A stretch of 6,642 bases of DNA, taken from NCBI GenBank assembly GCA_030950835.1, contig JAUZQU010000199.1, forward strand, positions 1 through 6,642, written 5' to 3'. A program made the translations under genes and the position numbers. The DNA comes from Mariprofundaceae bacterium (GTDB taxonomy: Bacteria > Pseudomonadota > Zetaproteobacteria > Mariprofundales > Mariprofundaceae). Shown here one piece after another: positions 1 to 4,803 of the stretch; position 1 is the first letter of the stretch; each line of letters opens with the position of its first letter. Under the pieces are notes generated by a model. That model saw nothing but the letters and a program-made list of their open reading frames with translations, searched no databases and had not been told where the DNA came from.

Positions 1-648
1 CGCTATCCTTTGCCCAAGAAGGTGCGTGAGAAAGCGATGCGTTACGAGCATCAAAACCCTGGTGATCTTGGGCATATAGACATTAAGAAACTACCGAATA
101 TTAAAGGAGAAGATGCCAAAGATAAGCGGTATAAAATAGCCCTGCTGGATGACCATACTAGGCTCTGTTATGAAGAGCGTATTCCCAACAAAAGCGCCAA
201 GACAGCATCCGAGTTTTTACATCGTGCATTGGTATATTTTAGAGCTGAATTCAAGGTGGATTTTAAAGCAATTATTACAGATAATGGCAAGGAATTTACC
301 TGCCATAGCAAACATGGTCGCCCAAAGCATAAATTTGAAAAGGCTATGGCAAAACACCATCTCAAGCATAAATATACACGCCCATACCGCCCACAAACCA
401 ACGGTAAAATAGAACGCTTCTGGCGCATCTGGAACGAGGAGTGCTGGCAGCGTGAAACATTCGTTGATTGGCAGCATTATGACGCTGCGAACACCAAGTT
501 TATGTGCCGCTATAACTGCTGGAGAAGGCACGGTGGCATGGCCAGAGTCACGCCTATACAGCGTCTTAAAGACTGGAGAAAGAAGAAGCTGGCTATGGTG
601 TGTAAAATCTTGCAAGCTGTGGCTGTAAAATCAATTTCCTCGAATTGA
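1..648 (+). CDS. IS481-like DDE transposase, 5'-truncated by the window edge
   Basis: This is the C-terminal part of an integrase-core (rve-type) transposase, which cuts and joins the ends of its own IS. The frame is open from base 1 (R-Y-P...), so the TTG at 10 is probably not the true start; the N-terminal helix-turn-helix DNA-binding region must lie upstream. Counting codons from base 1, the catalytic triad is visible: Asp27 in GHIDIKKL, Asp94 in TDNGKEF, and Glu138 in QTNGKIERFW, with 43 residues between the second Asp and Glu. The RPYRPQTNGKIERFW block and the following RYNCWRRHGG...TPIQRL tail match IS481-group transposases. The last residues (about 196-215) are less conserved. It is convergent with the downstream ligase gene. 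I am confident of the enzyme class and fairly confident of IS481 rather than a neighbouring rve-type IS family. Confidence 0.88.
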   Translation, partial: RYPLPKKVREKAMRYEHQNPGDLGHIDIKKLPNIKGEDAKDKRYKIALLDDHTRLCYEERIPNKSAKTASEFLHRALVYFRAEFKVDFKAIITDNGKEFTCHSKHGRPKHKFEKAMAKHHLKHKYTRPYRPQTNGKIERFWRIWNEECWQRETFVDWQHYDAANTKFMCRYNCWRRHGGMARVTPIQRLKDWRKKKLAMVCKILQAVAVKSISSN

Positions 649-716
649 TAAATATGCGCAGTTTGAGCTAATCATGTTGTCGAATGGTATGCCGAGTACA
701 CTTTAACCGTATATTA

Positions 717-737
717 GTCGGGTGTGTCAGGCTAACA
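717..737 (-). repeat. Probable right terminal inverted repeat of the IS481-like element
   Basis: On the + strand the tip reads GTGTGTCAGGCTAACA (722-737), so inward from the outside it begins TGTTAGCCTGACACAC, with the 5'-TGT tip typical of IS481-family ends. The last bases plus the host flank form a perfect palindrome, TAACATGTTA (733-742), which leaves the exact junction slightly ambiguous. The matching left repeat lies outside the window, so this call rests on position and tip sequence only. Confidence 0.55.
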
Positions 738-739
738 TG

Positions 740-2125
740 TTATGGGTGTGCCGCCGTTTCAAACATCGGATCAACACTTTGTTGCCACTCTTCATGACAC
801 GAATTAAACCACCGTTCCGCTTGGGTTTCACCACTGCTGGCGACTTCCAATAGCGGCTTCAAATAGATGCTTTCATTATGCCCATCTTCATTGTTGTCTT
901 GAATACGGTTTAAACCTGCTTCGGCAATATCCAGCATGTTTTGGGCATGATATTGCACATTTTTATCTAAAAATTCTGTTTTCAGAGCTGTTTTTGGTGT
1001 ATTTTGGCATAAATACAATACATCTTCATGCGACCAATCCTGAATCATATCCCAAGCTTGGTTCAAGGCTTCGGCATCATAAAGCAGCCCTTTCCATAAA
1101 GCAGGCAGCGCTGAAATCCATGCCCAACCCCCTGCATCAGCACCACGAACTTCAATGAATTGCTTTAAACGCACCTCTGGAAATGTGGTGCTCACATGAA
1201 GTTCCCAATCGGCATAAGTCGGGTATTGATGGGGTAATATGGATAAATCACCTTCTAAGAAGTCCCGAAATGATGCGCCTGCACAGTCTATATATGTTGC
1301 ATCACGCATCACAAAATACATAGGCACATCCAGCACCCACTCTGTCCAAGCTTCAAAACCAAAATCATCCTCAAAGACACATGAGGGTACACCTGTGCGC
1401 TTAGCATCTGTATCTAACCAACAATTTGCCCGCGCAGACAATAAACCTGATGGTTTACCCTCAATGAATGGCGAAGCAGCAAATAAAGCGGTGACCAAGG
1501 GTTGCAAACAATAGGCAACACGCATCTTTTTTGCCATATCAGCTTCATCAGAAAAGTCTAAATTGGCTTGTGTGGTGGCAGTGCGTAACATCATATCCAA
1601 GCCCAAATCACCCACCTTAGGCATATAATCACGCATCACCTGATAACGCGATTTAGGCATCCAAGCAATATCTTCACGTTTCCATTTGGGTTGAAAACCC
1701 AAACCTAAAAAGCCCATCTCCATTTCTTTTGTCAACTGGCGTAATAAATCAAAATGTTGACCTACTTCGGCATGGGTTTCATGAATCGTTGCCAAAGGTG
1801 CGCCTGAAAGCTCCAGTTGCCCGCCTGGTTCTAAGGTGATGGAAGCCAAACCATTTTTGAGGGCAATGGGATGACCATCTTCAAGAACAGCCAGCCATTG
1901 TTCATCATGGTTGCAGTCGGCAAGACGTTGCAACAGTTTCTCTATGCTTTTTTCACCAAAATAAGGAATGGGGCGCAAAGACTGGTTACAAAAACCTATT
2001 TTTTCGTGTTCTGTGCCTATTTTCCAAGCTGCTTTGGGTTTGCAACCATCACGGAAATAATCAGCCAAGTTTTCTCTGTATATACGTTTTTGTTCCAAAA
2101 TAGTTCCAACCTTTTGTTTCTTCAT
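740..2125 (-). CDS. gshA: Glutamate-cysteine ligase, class 2 (plant/proteobacterial type)
   Basis: This cytosolic enzyme joins L-glutamate and L-cysteine using ATP to give gamma-glutamylcysteine, the first and usually rate-limiting step of glutathione synthesis. The 461-residue length is usual for the plant/alphaproteobacterial group (GCS2 fold), which is distinct from the E. coli GshA group. Visible family motifs are GTEHEKIGF (37-45), with the acidic metal/substrate residues Glu39 and Glu41; LEPGGQLELSGAP (98-110); MPKSRYQVMRDYMPKVG (156-172); and TATTQANLDFSDEADM from 182. The C-terminus ending SVDPMFE plus a few residues is where the family normally stops, so the protein looks complete. 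The ATG at 2123-2125 is the only reasonable start, and no strong Shine-Dalgarno sequence precedes it. No glutathione synthetase (gshB) is present in the window. The gene is divergent from the NusG domain II gene and convergent with the IS transposase. Confidence 0.93.
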   Translation of the reverse strand: MKKQKVGTILEQKRIYRENLADYFRDGCKPKAAWKIGTEHEKIGFCNQSLRPIPYFGEKSIEKLLQRLADCNHDEQWLAVLEDGHPIALKNGLASITLEPGGQLELSGAPLATIHETHAEVGQHFDLLRQLTKEMEMGFLGLGFQPKWKREDIAWMPKSRYQVMRDYMPKVGDLGLDMMLRTATTQANLDFSDEADMAKKMRVAYCLQPLVTALFAASPFIEGKPSGLLSARANCWLDTDAKRTGVPSCVFEDDFGFEAWTEWVLDVPMYFVMRDATYIDCAGASFRDFLEGDLSILPHQYPTYADWELHVSTTFPEVRLKQFIEVRGADAGGWAWISALPALWKGLLYDAEALNQAWDMIQDWSHEDVLYLCQNTPKTALKTEFLDKNVQYHAQNMLDIAEAGLNRIQDNNEDGHNESIYLKPLLEVASSGETQAERWFNSCHEEWQQSVDPMFETAAHP

Positions 2126-2154
2126 GGTAAGCTGCGTTGCTGGAAACCTAACCT

Positions 2155-2604
2155 ATGAACCTATTACATCAACATCAGTCGTCCAATCAAAGCAGTTTTT
2201 TGCGTTGCTTACAAGGCAGCCGCGCCGATCAAGTGCTGCTTTTGATATTGTTGCTGCTTATTTTTGGGCTGTGGTTAGGTGTTCAAGAGCATTTGAATCA
2301 GGGGCCGCCCACTGTATTTATATACCATGAACAACAATTATTAGCCCAATACCCCGTGCCGCAAGATGAGCACATCATACGCGTGGCTGCAGTGGGTGCT
2401 TTAGGAACCTCTGACATTGAACTCTCCAAACAAGGCATACGTTTCATCTCATCCCCATGTACCACCCAATATTGCACCCTTGCCGGGCATAAGTCTCATG
2501 TGGGTAGTGTGCTTGCCTGTGTACCCAACCATATCATGGTAGTTGTGCGCGGTTTTTTAGAAAAGGACACGCAAAAGGTGGTTTATGATGCCATTGCGGA
2601 ATAA
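2155..2604 (+). CDS. Membrane-anchored NusG domain II-containing protein
   Basis: This 149-residue protein has a polar N-terminus, one strongly hydrophobic segment (about residues 27-43, a run of Leu/Ile ending LWLGV) and a soluble domain after it. By the positive-inside rule (Arg17 and Arg23 before the segment) the domain is probably periplasmic. The domain resembles the stand-alone NusG domain II family (PF07009-like), whose signature is visible as SSPCTTQYC...G...ACVPNHIMVVV with Cys102, Cys107, Cys122 and Pro124-Asn125. Despite the name, it lacks the NusG N-terminal domain that binds RNA polymerase, so a role in transcription elongation should not be assumed. The molecular function is unknown to me. 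The gene is followed after 11 bp by a Gx transporter family gene, a pairing I recall from other genomes, and the two are very likely one operon. Only a weak GGA-type ribosome site precedes the ATG. Confidence 0.82.
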   Translation: MNLLHQHQSSNQSSFLRCLQGSRADQVLLLILLLLIFGLWLGVQEHLNQGPPTVFIYHEQQLLAQYPVPQDEHIIRVAAVGALGTSDIELSKQGIRFISSPCTTQYCTLAGHKSHVGSVLACVPNHIMVVVRGFLEKDTQKVVYDAIAE

Positions 2605-2615
2605 AAAAGCTTAAG

Positions 2616-3158
2616 ATGAAGCAATATATCAACTTACCCGCTCGCCCAAGCCTGAAATCGCTTGAAGATAAGGCAGTTTGGTTATCTTTTTTGCTGATTG
2701 CCATTGGTTTACATGTTTTTGAAGCCACATTACCTAGCCTTGGACCATGGTTTAAACTTGGTTTAGCCAATATCATGACCTTACTCGCCTTGCTTCTTTT
2801 AGGCCCACAAGCTGCCTTTTTTCTTGCCATCGCCAGAGTAGTGGTAGGCAGTATGTTTATCGGCACTTTGCTCACCCCCACTTTCTTCATTAGCCTTGCT
2901 GGTGCTGTCATGGCGGCTGTAGTGATGCTGTTGCTTTACCGAAGTTTTGCCAACATCAGTTTGATTGCGCTCAGTCTATGTGCTGCAATGGCGCATATGT
3001 TGGGTCAATTTGTGGTCGTTGAAATATATTTTATCCAACAAACTGCCTTGTATTACCTCTTGCCTCCACTGCTTGCCCTCTCCTGCCTTAGCGGCTGGAT
3101 TAACGGCGCGATAGCCAGCTATATATACCCATCTTTAAGTGAGCCGCGGCGGCGGTAA
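2616..3158 (+). CDS. Gx transporter family membrane protein (annotated elsewhere as heptaprenyl diphosphate synthase component I)
   Basis: This 180-residue inner-membrane protein has about five or six hydrophobic segments (roughly 20-37, 47-62, 65-83, 86-107, 112-135 and 140-170) and a basic C-terminal tail (PRRR). Family hallmarks are visible: LGPWFKLGLAN (42-52), matching the usual PG-x-KLGLAN loop, then ALLLLG, and ARVVVGSMFIGT (73-84) followed by an SLAGA segment. The family (PF07456-like) is widely labelled heptaprenyl diphosphate synthase component I. That label suits a membrane protein poorly; its topology resembles small substrate-binding membrane components of transporters. The substrate is unknown. 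It lies 11 bp after the NusG domain II gene, implying co-transcription and perhaps a shared complex. The ATG at 2616 has only a weak ribosome site (TTAAG), so translational coupling to the upstream gene is plausible. It converges with fliW across 33 bp. Confidence 0.85.
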   Translation: MKQYINLPARPSLKSLEDKAVWLSFLLIAIGLHVFEATLPSLGPWFKLGLANIMTLLALLLLGPQAAFFLAIARVVVGSMFIGTLLTPTFFISLAGAVMAAVVMLLLYRSFANISLIALSLCAAMAHMLGQFVVVEIYFIQQTALYYLLPPLLALSCLSGWINGAIASYIYPSLSEPRRR

Positions 3159-3191
3159 GGGTATATCGTGGTGGTCTTGGTGTTATGTTGT

Positions 3192-3665
3192 TTAGGGTGC
3201 AGGTTGGCGCATCCATTGGAAGCGTATATCTAAAGAAGTTTGGTTACGAATACATTGTAAACCCATGTGTGTATTTTCACAAATAGCGATAGGTGCGCGC
3301 AGGTTTGCTGTGACCCATGTTGCATCGGCAAAAGGATTCAAGACCAGCAGCCAAACCACTTCATCATCATGTTCGACATCCAAACAAAGCCGCTGCTCAG
3401 CACTTAATGTGGGGGGAAGACCAAGCCTTGCTTCATCCCAAGGCGTTAAAATAAAGGATGCTTCAGGACAATCCACCGATTGCATACAAACCATATTACC
3501 CATGCCTTCATAAATAAAAGCAAAACGAAAAGCATCTGCAAAACCAGCAACACCGCGCGGAAATTGGAACTCCAACAGGGCTTTGTTGCTTGATTTGGCT
3601 TGATTGGATGCGCTGACTTCAGGTGTGCTGTTTGAATCTATATTAACTATTTTTTGCGCCATCAT
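3192..3665 (-). CDS. fliW: Flagellar assembly factor FliW (CsrA antagonist)
   Basis: FliW is a small cytosolic protein that binds flagellin and, when free of flagellin, binds CsrA and relieves its translational repression. I chose the ATG at 3663-3665 because AAGGAG (3672-3677) lies exactly 6 bp upstream; a longer frame from 3701 would add 12 residues overlapping csrA with no supporting site. The 157-residue product shows the family blocks FPRGVAGF (35-42), MQSVDCPEASFILTPW (61-76), LLVLNPF (106-112) and TANLRAPIAI (119-128), followed by the usual conserved Gly-x-Gln stretch. The first 30 or so residues are unusually polar (Ser/Asn rich), making the N-terminus longer than in typical FliW. The start lies inside the 3' end of csrA, giving a 23-bp overlap and likely coupled translation. 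The product closes the flagellar gene block. Confidence 0.88.
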   Translation of the reverse strand: MMAQKIVNIDSNSTPEVSASNQAKSSNKALLEFQFPRGVAGFADAFRFAFIYEGMGNMVCMQSVDCPEASFILTPWDEARLGLPPTLSAEQRLCLDVEHDDEVVWLLVLNPFADATWVTANLRAPIAICENTHMGLQCIRNQTSLDIRFQWMRQPAP

Positions 3666-3885
3666 CAGCTGCTCCTTGTTGTAACCATGCCAAAGCATCA
3701 CCTGCTACGGCTGCCTGATTCTCTTGTTGAATCTGGGCGTAAACTTCTAAACGATGAATGGCGACATCAGCAGGCGCTTCAATACCAAAACGCACCACTT
3801 TGCCATGTTCAATGTCATGGACAATGAGTCGAATATTATCGTCAATACGAATGACCTCACCGATTTTCCGTCGTAATACCATCAT
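3643..3885 (-). CDS. csrA: Carbon storage regulator CsrA, C-terminally extended
   Basis: CsrA is a homodimeric RNA-binding protein that binds GGA-containing hairpins, often over ribosome sites, and represses translation; flagellin mRNA is the classic target in FliW-containing bacteria. The 80-residue protein aligns from its first Met: Leu4 and Arg6 (E. coli Leu4, Arg6) and the IEAP...AIHRLEVY block with Arg45 (E. coli Arg44), the main RNA-binding residues. There is one extra residue in the central loop (KVVRFG). It is longer than E. coli CsrA (61 residues) and, like the FliW-regulated Bacillus protein, has an extended C-terminus containing IQQEN with Asn56. It lies 36 bp after flgL and overlaps fliW. 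Of the two adjacent ATGs, the first (3883-3885) fits the alignment and has GGAG 8 bp upstream. That ribosome site sits in a predicted CsrA-type hairpin. Confidence 0.93.
   Translation of the reverse strand: MMVLRRKIGEVIRIDDNIRLIVHDIEHGKVVRFGIEAPADVAIHRLEVYAQIQQENQAAVAGDALAWLQQGAADDGAKNS
3672..3685 (-). promoter_or_regulatory. fliW ribosome binding site with an overlapping CsrA-like ACAAGGA core
   Basis: The mRNA reads AACAAGGAG ending at 3673, then the spacer to the AUG at 3665-3663. AAGGAG (3677-3672) is a strong Shine-Dalgarno match spaced 6 bp from that start, which decides the fliW start. ACAAGGA also matches the central seven bases of the CsrA consensus (ACARGGA). Unlike the csrA leader I see no convincing stem around it, and purine-rich ribosome sites match this core fairly often by chance. 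The ribosome-site call is firm; the CsrA-site call is tentative. Confidence 0.6.
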
Positions 3886-3906
3886 AAGCTGTGCTCCGTC
3901 ACGCTT
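3886..3906 (-). promoter_or_regulatory. Predicted CsrA-binding hairpin sequestering the csrA ribosome binding site
   Basis: Read as mRNA from 3906 down to 3886, the 5' arm is AAGCGUG, the loop is ACGGAG, and the 3' arm is CAC, a single bulged A, then GCUU. This gives seven Watson-Crick pairs (GUG/CAC above the bulge, AAGC/GCUU below). The hexaloop carries A-N-GGA, the presentation CsrA/RsmA prefers, and the same GGAG is the csrA Shine-Dalgarno sequence. The hairpin ends at the base immediately before the csrA AUG. By established CsrA behaviour, binding here would block initiation, giving negative autoregulation. I verified the pairing by hand; no folding energy was computed. Confidence 0.62.
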
Positions 3907-3921
3907 GTTTTTGTCTTGAAA

Positions 3922-4803
3922 CTACCTTAAAAAATTGACTAAGGATAAATTTTTCATGTTGGCAATTTGGCTATAAGAAGCTTGCAGCGCGATATTTGCC
4001 TGCTGCATTTCAGCCACCAATGCAGGTATATCTGCAGTTTCATGTTCATTCAGGCGTTTCTCAATGGCAAATTGCATATCCTCATACGATTGCCGATAGC
4101 TGGACAAAGCATTGATTTGCCCACCCACACGGCTGGTTAAATCAATCATACCATTGCTGGCTTTGGATAAGTCACCAATCGCGCCACCAATGCCCCAACC
4201 TTCATCATTTTCCAAAGCATTCTGGAATGTTTTAAGCGCATCAAACATCAAGGCAAAAGCAGGCTCATCACCACGCACATTGCTCACCACTTGTTGTGTA
4301 TTACTAATCGCCACCACCCTATCTTGAGCTGAGCCTTGGTATTGATAAAAACCTTGCGCATCTTGAACAAATGCCTGTTGATTGATGGCAGTTCCTGAAA
4401 ACAAAGCATCACCTTCCCATGCTTTATTGGCAGAGTTGGCAACTTGATCCAAAAGGTGTTTGACTTCATTGGCAGCGGCTTGATGTTCAGCGGTGGTCAT
4501 GTTCGCTGAGCTTTGTTGCACTGCCAATGCTTGCGCTCTACCCAAAACATGAATCATATCGGTTAATACAGACTGGGTTGCACCCAAACGTGAGTCGGTC
4601 ACGATTAAAGCCTCAAAACTACCTTTGAGTTGGCTTTGTGTATGGCGCAAATCCAAAGACACCTTATAATCAATGCCAGCTTGAGCAGGGGTCTGAAAGC
4701 GTTTGCCTGAAGCAATGCTGGCATTGGCATCGGCTTGTACTTTGAGTTGTTTGTTCACACCTGAAAGTAAGTTGTCATAAAGTTGGCTACTGGTTATTCT
4801 CAT
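3922..4803 (-). CDS. flgL: Flagellar hook-filament junction protein FlgL (HAP3)
   Basis: FlgL is exported by the flagellar type III apparatus and forms the outer ring of the hook-filament junction, between FlgK and flagellin. The 293 residues are close to the usual size (about 300). The N-terminal coiled D0/D1 region MRITSSQLYDNLL...ASGKRFQTPAQ (first 40 residues) and the C-terminal helix ASYSQIANMKNLSLVNFL are flagellin-like and characteristic of FlgL. The middle (about 140-200) has the WEGDALFSGT segment matching the usual LFSGT motif after residue 130. The ATG overlaps the flgK stop as ATGA (4800-4803), so translation is coupled. A GGGGA ribosome site (4811-4815) lies 7 bp upstream, within flgK. 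The next gene, csrA, starts 36 bp after the TAG stop, an arrangement common where FliW and CsrA control filament assembly. Confidence 0.92.
   Translation of the reverse strand: MRITSSQLYDNLLSGVNKQLKVQADANASIASGKRFQTPAQAGIDYKVSLDLRHTQSQLKGSFEALIVTDSRLGATQSVLTDMIHVLGRAQALAVQQSSANMTTAEHQAAANEVKHLLDQVANSANKAWEGDALFSGTAINQQAFVQDAQGFYQYQGSAQDRVVAISNTQQVVSNVRGDEPAFALMFDALKTFQNALENDEGWGIGGAIGDLSKASNGMIDLTSRVGGQINALSSYRQSYEDMQFAIEKRLNEHETADIPALVAEMQQANIALQASYSQIANMKNLSLVNFLR

Larger units (their letters stand above)
1..737 (+). mobile_element. Right-hand part of an IS481-like insertion sequence
   Basis: The element consists of a DDE transposase reading frame that enters from the left edge and ends at 648, a non-coding tail, and a probable right terminal inverted repeat finishing at 737 with the family-typical ...ACA end (TGT... 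when read inward). The left end and left repeat are outside the window, so the total length and target duplication cannot be seen. The transposase has no internal stop or frameshift here, which suggests a recent or still functional copy. The neighbour on the right, the glutamate-cysteine ligase gene, is intact and has its stop codon 2 bp beyond the inferred end. The family assignment rests on the transposase motifs and the terminal trinucleotide; the exact boundary is an inference. Confidence 0.68.

Noticed and set aside
10..12. TTG at 10 as the transposase start.
   Set aside because: The frame is open to base 1 and the usual N-terminal DNA-binding part is missing, so the gene is simply cut by the window edge.
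217..615. Long open frame on the - strand opposite the transposase (132 codons), and similar antisense frames over gshA, the NusG domain II / Gx transporter pair, fliW, flgL and flgK.
   Set aside because: They lie entirely or almost entirely over clearly recognised genes, show no family motifs and have no ribosome sites of note; they are shadows of the real coding strands.
2126..2230. Possible -35/-10 pair for the gshA-type gene on the - strand (TTGATT or TTGGAC with TAATAG or TAGGTT).
   Set aside because: The -10 candidates match the consensus at only three of six positions, and several equally poor pairings exist; not enough to annotate a promoter.
3123..3166. Inverted repeat ATATACCC...GGGTATAT around the stop of the Gx transporter gene, with the GC palindrome GCCGCGGC in its loop, as a bidirectional terminator between convergent genes.
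   Set aside because: The arms are only 8 bp, half AT, with a 28-base loop overlapping coding sequence, and no T-tract follows on either strand. It does not meet the pattern of an intrinsic terminator.
3666..3701. Longer FliW start at 3701 (MMLWHGYNKEQL...).
   Set aside because: No ribosome site supports it and the added residues only shadow csrA; the ATG at 3665 has AAGGAG at 6 bp and better matches the family.
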